Assembly (NCBI RefSeq): GCF_004210375.1
Contig: NC_134825.1
Location: 76,003,558 to 76,067,557 of the forward strand
Direction of reading: 5' to 3'
DNA from: Tachypleus tridentatus
Lineage: Eukaryota; Arthropoda; Merostomata; Xiphosura; Limulidae
Length of the DNA: 64,000 nucleotides
Numbering within the stretch: the stretch's first letter is position 1; every line of letters begins with the position of its first letter. Shown here in pieces: positions 12,301 through 24,100 of the stretch. The position numbers were made by a program, and so were the translations under genes. The notes under the pieces are model-generated. The model saw only the letters and a list, made by a program, of their open reading frames with translations, had not been told where the DNA came from and did no database searches.

Positions 12301-13066
12301 AAGCTATCAGGAACACCGTACTTCGAAACGATTCTACTAGTTTTATGTTTTTCGAAGCACTTTGATATGAGAATGAACTAGGCAAGACTGGACAAATATT
12401 TTAATTACTACAAGATCATAACTGTTGAAATATAATTCATTAACTTTCTTACAGGTGTTTATGTAGACAGACAAATCAGAATCTCTGTCACCTCAGGACT
12501 ACGAAGTTTGATCACACTACATCTGTTTGAAATATAAGGCTTTTCAGCACTTGAGAGCTGGATTTTTAAGGCCTGCTCTTGATTGGGTCATGGTATTTTG
12601 GTAAAAATGTCACGTAAAGTAATTACAAACCTGGAATTACCCTTGGGATATAAACACCAGGAAATAAGAACTATTACTGGGTAAAAGAAGGTACTTAACA
12701 GGAAGGAAGTCATTAGGGATGGAAGAAATAGCAGACTTGGTCAAATATCAAATTCGTATATCCAGTTCCTGATATCTAATTGGTTTCGGATATTTTCCTA
12801 TCAAATAATAGATGTGATTATACGTTTTGAACATGTTCCGCTGGCTTAAGATATCATTTCATTGTAGGGTAGTATTGAACTAGTTACTTGGCCATTGTTT
12901 GCAAAAAATAACAAGGAAGTGCAGGAGGATATAGAGCTCTACATGAGTAAATGATTATTGTAGGCTCTTTAAGGGCACGTTGGAACGTGAGACACTGCTT
13001 TACACCACCGATCCCTCGCTGAAACTGCTGTCCAGATTGTGCTTGTCATTACTGTTGCTACCCGCT

Positions 13067-13312
13067 TGGCATGGCCTGGTGGTTAGAACACTCGACTCGC
13101 AATCTGCGGGAAGCAGGTTTAAATCTTATCACCAGATATGTTCGCCCTTTCAGTTTTGAGGGTGTTACAATGTTACTGTTAATCTCACCATTCTATTAGA
13201 GAAGCCTGATAGTTAAAGGTGGATGGTGTTCACTAGCTACCTTACTTCTAGATTAGGGACGGCTTGTGGAGGTAACCTTCATATAACTTTTCGCGAAACT
13301 GAACAAACAAAA
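13067..13312 (+). mobile_element. SINE family A, diverged
   Basis: The head CTTGGCATGGCCTGGTGGTT and tRNA-like A/B boxes are recognisable. The middle region is shortened and diverged. It ends 'TTTTCGCGAAACTGAACAAAC'. Confidence 0.8.
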
Positions 13313-13856
13313 GCTACAGAGACACTGACCACCTGTGGCATTTATAACAACACAACGAATGTGTGTGATGTTTACTTAAACCAAATAATAGCTCTGTGTA
13401 TCATAACTACCATGGGCCCCATTATCTAACATCAGTGAAAATGCTACCGCGTTTAGAAGCTGGTAGAAAGTACCAGTTGGCTAGATGATGCAATATCTAC
13501 TATTTGTAATACAGGTGCAAATAATATTATGACTGCATAATGTTCTGAGATAATCTGTTGGTGAAAATGTTATCTCATTATCCGATTCATCGTAAAATTA
13601 GTACCTAATCGGACACCTGCCTCACTCATAGTTCCAGTTAACACGAATGGATTCATTCTCGAAGTATACCAAATACTTTGATAATGTTAAATGACTTATT
13701 ACTTATTCTCTTAAAGCTATTAAATTATGCTCCCAGAAATCCAATGCATCATTTAAACACTTTATTACTGAAGTTAAAGCATCAACTTCTACAGTGGCAA
13801 TTTCAACAGACTGCGTGGGCGTGTCTTGTGACGCCCTCTATGAACGGTGTGTGTGG

Positions 13857-13930
13857 TTTTCTCACAGCAAAGCCATTATTGGGCTATCTGCTGTGTTCAA
13901 CGTAGACTTACCGCTGTCCACGCGGTGGAC
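13857..13930 (-). mobile_element. SINE family B fragment
   Basis: CAGCAAAGCCATTATTGGGC then 'TATCTGCTGTG' and 'GACTTACCGCTGTCCACG' is the complement of the family B 3' module and head. Confidence 0.65.
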
Positions 13931-14187
13931 CAATGTGGTATGGTGCATTTTTAAGCTTCGATATCAGAATTGCATCTGATAAATCATAAAAAATTAAGTT
14001 AAGCCTATATGTGTAACGTATCTACTTTATTTTGTTGTTTTTTAAATCTTGCTTATTCAAAGTACATACAGATTCTAATGTAAAAACAAACTTGAACGAG
14101 GAAGAAGAGAAAGGGAGACAAATTTAGATTAAATGAGATATGATGTTTTCAATTAGTAAGAAAGGACGTATTATTATTACAGTAGTT

Positions 14188-14276
14188 ATCTATGTTAGTT
14201 AAACCATCGCTACAAAAACTACTAAATTTATTTTATATTTATCTAAGTTAGCTAAACCATCGCTACAGAAACTACT
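14188..14276. repeat. 53-bp direct duplication
   Basis: GTTAGTTAAACCATCGCTAC (from 14188) and GTTAGCTAAACCATCGCTAC (from 14241) are two copies of one block. The second ends exactly where the SINE foldback begins. Confidence 0.85.
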
Positions 14277-14574
14277 GGCCCGGCATGGCCAGGTGGTTAA
14301 GGCACTCGACTCGTAATCTGAGGGTCGTGGGTTCGAATTTCGCTAGCCATCTCTAATTTAACAGTGTAAGACTAGAAGGAAGGCAGTTAGTCATCATCAC
14401 CCACCGCCAATTCTTGGGCTACTCTTTTCATCAAAAAATAGTCAGATTGACCGACCGTCGCATTATAACGCCCCCACGGCTGAAACGGCGAGCATGTTTG
14501 GTGCGACGGGGATTCGAACCCGCGACCCTCAGAGTAGGAGTCGAACGCGTTATCCCACCTGACCATGCCGGGCA
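14277..14574. mobile_element. SINE family A foldback: plus-strand head joined to a minus-strand copy
   Basis: 14277-14338 is a plus-strand tRNA-like head (CCGGCATGGCCAGGTGGTTA to B box). It is followed directly by a nearly complete minus-strand SINE (14343-14574) ending CCATGCCGGGC. The two heads are complementary over about 60 bp. The cause may be one SINE inserted into another, or an inverted duplication. Confidence 0.88.
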
Positions 14575-15176
14575 AGCATTTAGAGAAACTTGGAAATTTG
14601 ATATGTACTGGATTTTCTTAGCAGGCATGACCGAAAGTGATGGCAAACTAGCCTTTCCCTGCAACGGCTTCAGAGGAAATCGCGTATTTAGAAAATGAAA
14701 TGTATTCAAAAATAAATTCTAATACTGACCCATAAAATATGTGTTCTCATGACAAGTATATTTGATTTAAACAGTGCGAATTATTATAATACAAATAAAC
14801 AACTTGCTTTATATAAAATTTAAAAAATACACCAATTACAAATAATAATAATTCAAAGTAACGTTGTTTAAAATAAGAATTTTTTAAAATCATTTTTCTG
14901 TGATGAGACGAAAATGTATGACGAAACCACGTAGATGTACCGACGTGAGTACACCTAAGTGAGGGTGTGTCTGTTTTCAGCGGAGGTGTGTTTCATGTTG
15001 ATTTGCTGGTAGCTATGACGTCATAGATATGTGTGTGTGGCACGTTATATCTGAACAGATTGTGCCCTTAGTCGGCATATTCATTGTAAATTTTACACGT
15101 ATATGTGAGACTTTGTTTTTCACAACATATTAGAGGTTGATTAAGAGTTTCCGAGTGCCAAGAGAATAAGATAACA

Positions 15177-15197
15177 ATGCCTTATATTGCAAGATCT
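15177..15197 (+). CDS. Glut1: GLUT coding exon 1 (MPYIARS)
   Basis: ATG in the context ATAACAATG begins a seven-residue cytoplasmic start, then TCT|GTAAGT donor. Phase 0 matches exon 2. The start is chosen because it is the only upstream ATG in phase with a perfect donor. A different or alternative first exon upstream cannot be excluded. Confidence 0.65.
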
Positions 15198-18100
15198 GTA
15201 AGTAACAGCATTTAGGATGTTTTGTTCATATTGATTTTATTTCTTCCTTAGAGTTTGATACTGTGCTCTGAAAAATACGTTGCAACTAATATTTCCTACA
15301 TGTATCATTTCACATTCAGAGGTAGATAGTTAAAAATTTCTAGACTTAGAGCAAGCTGTGTAATTCTAAAAGTCCGAGTTTGATTCTATATTTTCGGTAA
15401 AAAATGCAAACTTGCTGCAAATTCTTACCCCTAATGTTGGAGCATGAATTTTTAGTGTTATAATACTGAAGTGTCCATGTTTGATAACGTTTCCAGTAAT
15501 AACAAGGATATATAAGATAAACAGATCAATGTTATTGTTTAAGAAGCCTAATAGATGTTTTCTTCTGTACAGTTGTTTCATGTCCTGTGTTAATGAAAAA
15601 AACCTGTTAGTTTAGTTCAGTAAAAAATAAACGGAAAATTAAAACGGGTAAAAGCAATACTTGCATTAATGGAGTAAATATGCAGTCTTGAGTTTTAAAC
15701 TCGTAATTTAAAACATTTATATTTATTAATATTTTTATTTCATAAGATACTAGTATTTCTAAAGCGTTCGTGGTACAATTCTAAGTACAAAATTATGTGT
15801 ACAGACGTTATGTTTCTTTAAGTGCTTAATTACCTTTGTATTTATACATGTTCACTTAGTGTTTGTGCATTTCTTTGTTAAACTAGGTAACATTACCACT
15901 AGCATTTTTCTCTCAACTCGAAGTTGTATTTATAGGTCTGCAAGAAGTTAGGGAACCACCTAAAGAATATTTACCTATTAAGCAAATGTCGTTAGTTCAG
16001 TTTTTAAGTATTCGCCTGAATTGTTTCAAAATTTTTCATTACCATAGAAATTGATATTATCTGAGTTAATACACATTTCGAGAACAAGTACATTCTGGAA
16101 AACATGGCGTTTCTGGTGCCACATGCTGTCCACGCTGCATAAAGCTATACATTTATCGATTCGTTGTATTGGTCTTACTATTGGCTGAAGCAGACGCACC
16201 TCTGAAGAAAAAAACTGGTTTGTTGTACGTGTACATCAAGCCTCCAGGATTCTCTCTTTTTATTGGTTGAAGACTCATTTCTCAGTTGCTTTGGCCAGAC
16301 GCCAAATAATATTTTTTAACCTATCCTTGAAGGAAATTGAGAGTGACTTTCGTTTTCTATGAGCAAACAACTTTAGATACTTAAAAAAAACGTATACATT
16401 TTATCCTGAATTAAATTAGACCTTCGGTTGCACATCAAACCTCGCTCACGAAGCTTGTGAAGAAGGTAATCCAGAATAAGTACTGGATTAATATTTTCAG
16501 TTATGTATGTTACGTACACAACTTTCATTTCGTTTCTCTCTTATTGGAAGCTTGAAATTCTTCTATCACGTGACAGAAAGTTTACAATTTTAATTTGTGT
16601 GTGTATGTATATATATATGTATATTTGTACACGTACACATATAATAACTTGTAAAAATAAAACTTTTTTATTACTGCAGTGAAAATTTAGACTAGGAAAA
16701 TAATAAATATCAATCGTTATAGCTGACTAAAAACTTCCTATTATTTCAAGTAACACTGGTAACATAACATTTTTGTATATTTTAATATACTTAACGGAAT
16801 ACACGTATGTTACAAGCATTTAGTCCACTTATTTATGTAACAGTACATCTTCGCCATCTCTAACTTAACCTTTGATCCGGTTGAAACAAAACAAACAACA
16901 AAAAATATCGTAGATAACTTCGTGACTGGTGGACCCAAGAAATGCTGACCAGTAAATGTGTTTTTCCTGTTCAAAATTTCAGAACGCGTAATATATCATA
17001 TTACACTCGTGTTTTTTATTTTTTTTTTACAATTTTGTGTTAAGCTGGGTAACGTCACCACTAGCATTTTTTCAAGTCGAAATTTCATTAATAGGTCTGT
17101 AATAGGTGTGTATTAACAAAATCTAAACAACCTTTAAAATTCATTTCTCCAGGGTATAACAGGCCACCTGGCGTTTGCTATTGTTGCAGCAGCATTAGGA
17201 TCAGCATTTCAACATGGCTACAATACAGGTGTTGTGAACGCTCCTCAGGAAGTAAGTAACTATCCCAGTGATCTAAAAATAATATCTACAACACTTGTTC
17301 GTAATAAGAATTAACCGTATGGTTCGTCGTATGTCTTCCCTATCGACAAGTGATAAAAATAATTAATACTATTCACATAAAACATAGATTATCTCTTCTA
17401 TCAAATTACACGTGTGAATTTTAATTATCGCTTCCTTTTTATTCCTTTTTTTAATTTTACAACGTGAGTATTCAATATATTTTCAGAACAAGAATATTTA
17501 GATAAGAAAATGAATAACTGCATAACTTATTCTCTTTGCGAGAACGTTTATCCTATTAACACCAATGTGGTAAAATGATTAAGATTTTGTATACAACTAG
17601 TTAAAGTAATCAAACTTTAATTGTGAACTTTTCTATATAGAATAGAAAAACCACATTAGCGTGTTAATTCACTGCTGAAAACATCCTATAAACACGAAGA
17701 CAAGCTCATCACTGATGTAACGTGCTGTATGTGGCAAAACCTTTGATCCCCACCCCCCACGACGCTATAAGTTTCAATACTTCATGATGACAAGAAACCC
17801 ACTTGAAGTAAAAATGTATTCGTAGGACGGCTGATATAGGTATTAAAACTTTAATTAAAATAACCTAAATATGACCTAAGATGGTTGAAACGTTGCTCTG
17901 TTCTTTATTTTAAAATTTTAATATCCATACCAGCCATCTTATCAATACAGTTTCAATACTTGTGGGCAGAGCATCGACGTCCCACTGTGTAGCTTGTAAT
18001 TAAAACAACCAAACTATTACAAAACCTCAAAGCCTTAATTACTGCTGTAATCTGATGGAGTGACAATATTCCTTTTTATTAATTTTCAAAATGTTCGAGG

Positions 18101-21100
18101 AGGCAGCGAAGTTTCAATCACTGCTATAAATTGCTAGACAAAGAAGAAAATCTAAATATTGTTTGTTCATTCAAAGTGGGTGGTTATTCCATGTGTTTTT
18201 TTCAAAGAGATCCCCACCACTATACCTAAAACATAATCACACACACATAACCCTATTAAAATATATGCATAAGAAATAAACAGCATTGCACTCATCAAAA
18301 ACAACAGAGTCTGTGTAATAGAGGTATTGGTGGAGGGGGTAGATCCCTGTTTGCTTCCCTTGTACACGCCCATATTTAGAAGAAAAGGTATTGCGGTACT
18401 TTTAACATGCAACATGTCGTGATAGATTATCAGTACCTATTTGTGTTAACATAGAAAAGAAATGCATTTTAGGTAATACATTTTATATATATTTATATTA
18501 TTTTCTATGTATGAGGATATTAATTTATAAAAAAGTAACAATGTTGTTTCAAAAAACAAATGAAATAATATGTTAGTGATTAATCGAGGTTGTTGTTAAG
18601 TCAGTCAGTGTTTAGTGATATAAGTCGTGTAATAAAAACAAATATTTTATTGGATATCTCCCAGAAACACGTTTCATTAAAATTGTGTCACGGTGAGCAG
18701 GTCAGTTACATGTAACCAAGAGCATAGCTTAACTACAAAGCTAACAATAATTACCTTTAACTTAATCAGCTTTCATAGAAAACAGTAATAAAAGGCTGTA
18801 GCATGTGTCGATTTAAAAGAAGTTAGCATGATGAACTGAACTAATTAAATACTGTTTACATTACGTTAAGAAATAATGCAGAATAAAGGAAAATTAAACG
18901 GATTATGAAATAAAGATCCGATAACCTGGGAACGCCAGTAAGCTTTGAAAAAGGTGAACTATTTGTTGTTTCTTTTAATTTCGAGCAAAGCTACGCGAAG
19001 GCTATCTGCGCTAGCCGTCCCTAATATAGCAGTGTAAGACAAGAGGTAAGGCAGCTAGTCATCACCACTCACCGCCGACTCTTGGGTTACTCTTTTACCA
19101 AAGAATAGTGGGATTGGCCATTATAATGCCCCCACGACTGAAAGGGCGAGCATGTTTGGTGTGACGGGGATTCAAACCCGCAACCCTCAGATTACTAGTC
19201 GAACGCCTAAACCCACCTGGCCATGCCGGGCCTAAAGGTGAACTAACACGATTCGTATAAAGCTTACAACGGGCGTGCCAACCTATTACAATACACGATC
19301 TACTTATAAAGATATAACATACTATATTCATAAATTTAAACATAGATAGATATGTAGGCATTTTAGTTGTGGAAAAACGAGAAGGTCGGCATGGCCAGTA
19401 AAGTAGCAACAAAAGATGCTCCCCACACAAAAGTAAATTGAGCCCTTACATTTATTCCCCTTGTCGACAAATTTGTCAAGCCTTGGCAACCCCTTTTGAC
19501 TCCGTAGGTGTGGCCTAGTAATAGGGAACCTAGAGCGTGAATTTGAGAGTTCGTGATGCGCAAATCGTTGTTCTATGGATGCGCCAAGAAAGTAACGGTT
19601 AAACCTCTATTTGTCCAAGAGCTGGCTGTGGGTGATGTTGACAAGCTGCTTTATTTTAATACAATCACTTCAGAATTACGAATAACTAGGTGTGGTTAAC
19701 AAAATAAAAGAGGGAAGTCTCAATTGTCGCTGTATATGTTTTCTTATAGCAAAGCCAAATCGGGCTATCTGCTGTCTCCACCGGAGGGAATCAAACCCCT
19801 GATTTTAACATTGTAATTTTAAAGACTTACCGCTGCCTCACCGGGAAACAATAGCAGTGGTACTTGAAATTATTTTAGACAGGATTATTGTAAATTAATC
19901 TATGAGATCTTTTGTTGTTTTTTTTTTTTTTCTTAGCTATATTTTTGTGTACGTGCCCAACCTCCCAGTGGCACAGGAATACTCCTGCTAAGTCACAAGC
20001 TAGAAACCGAGTTTCGATACCTGTGGTGGGCAGAGTAGGGATAGATCATTGTGTAGCTTTGTGCTTAATTACAAACAAAACCAGGTTCCACGTGTACACC
20101 AGATTCAATTTTATTACTTATCAAGGTCTCTACAAGCCGGCCTGGCATGGCCAAGTGCGTAAGGCGTGCGACTCGTAATTCGAGGGTCGCGGGTTCGCGC
20201 CCGAGTCGCGCTAAACATGCTCGCCCTCCCAGCCGTGGGGGCGTATAATGTGACGGTCAATCCCACTATTCGTTGGTAAAAGAGTAGCCCAAGAGTTGGC
20301 GGTGGGTGGTGATGACTAGCTGCCTTCCCTCTACTCTTACACTGCTAAATTAGGGACGGCTAGCACAGATAGCCCTCGAGCAGCTTTGTGCGAAATTCCA
20401 AAAACAAACAAACAAACAAACTCTACAAGCCTACCCTAGAACTGCAATTCTATTACGCAGGATTAGAATGAATTAATCTTTGAGACCTTGATCATGGTTA
20501 AATGCATCATATATTAAGGATTTAACCTCCTAAGCTCAAAACTGTAATTAGATCTCAAATCGATAAATAGGTTACGGAGCTATGAGCTTGAGGTTTGTAC
20601 TTGAAAACAAGAACAAAAAGTCAGAGCCGTTCTGTACGATAACCGCGGCTAAAAGCAAGAAAATGTTTTTTTTTTTTATTAAATCATATCCAAAAAGACA
20701 AGTTTCTAACACAGTTTTTGCTTTTGAATTTTGCGCAAAATTACTAGAGAGCTATTTGCGCCAGCCGTCCGTAATTTAGCAGTGTAAGACTAGAGGGAAT
20801 GCAACTGATCATCACCACCCATCGCCAACTCTTGGGCTACTCTTTTACCAACGAATAGTGGGATTGATCGTAATATTACAACGCTCACACGGCTGAAAGG
20901 GTGAGCATGTTTGGTGCGACGGGGATCTGCCACAGATTACACATTAAAAATATGTTGCTCAAAATAGTTACAAAGCACTTGTTAAAACTCAGAAACTTTT
21001 TGATAGATAAAACTTATGATTTTCAATTATTTAAAAATAATTGATGAAGAAAATGTTAATTAAATTCTGATTTGTTTTGCCGCCGATTCAAGAGGCATTA

Positions 21101-24100
21101 TTTCATTTACATCAGGTAGTGGTATCCAAGAATCCTACAAATAATCGTGGTTATTTAATAAAAACATTAGTAGATGTACTGCAAAAACTTCAACAGAGTG
21201 TCTTTTATTTAAGTTTATTTGTTATTGGTTAACTAGAATAAAATTTTTGTATTTTCAGCTTGTAATGGACTTTATTAACATCACATATTTTGAACGTTTT
21301 GATGAAGTGGCTGGAAAGCAAACGGTCACCATGATTTTCTCCATCATGGTTTCCATCTTCTGCATAGGTGGAATGGTGGGGGCTTTAGGAACCGCATATG
21401 TTTCTGAAAAGTTTGGACGGAAAGGAGGGTTACTGTTGAACAACATTTTCGTCTTCATTGCCGGAGCCCTAATGGGATTCTCTAAAATGGCTCGATCATA
21501 TGAAATGCTTATAATGGGCCGGTTTTTCATCGGTCTGAATTCAGGTTCGTAAAAAAATAAAATAAAAATATTAGTCTCGTGTTTCTGTATTTTCCTTTAT
21601 AATTTTCGACAAAGACATTTTGTAGAGTGAAAAAAGATCGTTATGTAACTGATTGTCAAGTCAAAGACGTTACTTTCATTCAAACCCCGTAAATAAGCAT
21701 CACCGTGACAGATAGTTGCCTAGTAATTGGCAAATAAAAGTTTACAAATGCAAGCTAACACACCCGTTCGGTTGAACGCACGAAGAAGGCATAGAATAGA
21801 GGCCTGCTGGTGATGATATATGGGGCCAGTTCCAAATAACGACCCCTTTGTAATCCTCCAGGGTGCTTTCGAACTTTGAACAAATCTACAGAATAGTGTA
21901 GGGAACAAATAAGTATCCCAGGAATGATAGGTCCAAACACTGGACCACCACTGTCACTCCTCATGTCATAGTAGAGTTCAGAATAGCACTAGATACCAAT
22001 GTCCCATGTATAGTAAGGGTGCATGCTAAGTTTAAGGTTGGTCAAAAACTGTAGATGTTAAAGGCGGACAAATAGACCCAACTTTTTAAAAATATGTACG
22101 TGTGTGTATCACTTGTCTGAGTACCATGCAACAGAGATCACAATCAAGGATAGAACTCAGGAGCCCAGCGAAGACTAGATGATACTGTTTTTAAGGGTCT
22201 TTATAAACGTTTGCGGGCTACCCAAAAATCGTAGTTAGGATGGGCCATGTTTTCATCGGTTATAATTAAAATTTATAAAAAAAATGTTAGGTTTATAATG
22301 ACTATGTATTATTTGGTTTGTTTAATATGTATCACTCTGAACTTTTAATATCATTAAATAATTAAAAAATTAATGGCATTTACAAAATAATTAGATGTTT
22401 CAAAAATATGCGATCACTGTAATACCTATGTACTTGTTATTACAATCCAAGAATGCTAAACACACGCTCTTCTTTTATTTAGGGTTAAATGCAGGCTTAG
22501 TTCCCATGTATTTGACCGAGGTTTCACCCATTCACCTGCGAGGGGCTGTAGGAACCATTTACCAATTAGTAATTACAATTACTATCTTAATCTCCCAGAT
22601 TCTGGGCCTGCCACAAGTCTTAGGAACGGAAGAACACTGGCCGTATGTTTTTGGTAAGTTAGAAATTAAATTCACATTTAGAGAGAGTAGGAAAAAATGT
22701 TAGAAAATGTCTTCTTTGATTTGTTATAATCAGAAACTTGTACATGTGTTTGAAATAAAGACGAGTTTATTTCATAATCTACTGAGAGCTTTTAAGTATC
22801 ATAGAATGCAAGTATCCGCAATTTTAGAACCCCTTGGTTTGGTTCAACTAGCGCCATCTAATAATACCAATTTTTATAAATTGAAATGAAAATTCTAAAA
22901 CAAGTGATGGAAAAGCATTCTTTACAAGTGAATCTCAGTTGTTAAACTTTTATAAACAAATCAGTAATAAACTAGTAAACAATTATGTAGTCTTAAATGA
23001 CTTACTTATTGTTTGTAAAATAATACTGCAGACGTTTCTCGACACAACTTTTTTAATTAAATAGGGTGCAGTTAACAAGGCCAGATCGAAACAGACTCTC
23101 AACATGTGATACATTTATAGTTATAGCTTGAGTTCCTCTAACTAGTGTGAGACTCTGGGCTTCAGCCCGGTAAGCCCATACCTTAATCTGGGTTTGTCAG
23201 TTAGTATTACATAAACGCTGATTATTTAGCTGTGTAATTCACTTTCCTTTTTGTTTTCTTAGCTGTGTAGTTCTTTATAAAAGTATATTTAAAGTTAACG
23301 ATATTTTTTCAGGCGTAACAATCATCCCAGCAATTTTATGTTGGCTGTAATGCCATTGTGTCCAGAATCTCCAAGGTACATCTTAATCTTTCAAGGTAAA
23401 GAGGTAGCTGCTCAGAAAGGTGAGTTATTGGTCATGTTCATTATATCAGTAGTTCTGAATCATAACCATAGACAATACATTTATAACAGCACAATTAGTT
23501 CATAATGAACAGTAGCTTTATTTAGTTTAGAAGTAGATGAGAGCGTTATTAATTATTATATTTAATATTTAATGTTCAGCAGGATCATGTTTTTTTATGG
23601 TTTCTAAGATTATCGCATTAATATTTTTTATGTGAACATAATAGTTTGTTGAAAATTACAGCGTAAAGTAACATTTATACAAGCGTACACTGTAGTACCA
23701 TTGAAAACACATTTTGATATATTCGCCCCAAACATTAACAATTATTTGTTTTGTTTAATCTGAGAGGGGCCTGGCATGGCCAAGCGTGTTAAGGCGTGCG
23801 ACTCGTAATTTGAGGGTCGCGGGTTCGCATCCCCGTCGCGCCAAACATGCTCGCCCTTTCAGCCGTGGGGGCGTTATAATGTGACGGTCAATCCCACTAT
23901 TCGTTGGTAAAAGAGTAGCTCAAGAGTTGGCGGTGGGTGGTGATGACTAGCTGCCTTCCCTCTAGTCTTACACTGCTAAATTAGGGACGGCTAGCACAGA
24001 TAGCCCTCTAGTTGCTTTGTGCGAAATATCAAAACAAACAAAGCTAGAGATTTTTCTAGTCTGTATTTATTTCATCTTATCAATATATTTTATGGATGAC

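Noticed and set aside
18167-18415. 82-codon minus-strand frame with a hydrophobic stretch in GLUT intron 2
   Set aside because: No family motif, no splice context, AT-rich intron sequence.
21720-22240. Less AT-rich block in GLUT intron 3, suspected old element
   Set aside because: No end repeats, target duplication or protein motif could be shown.
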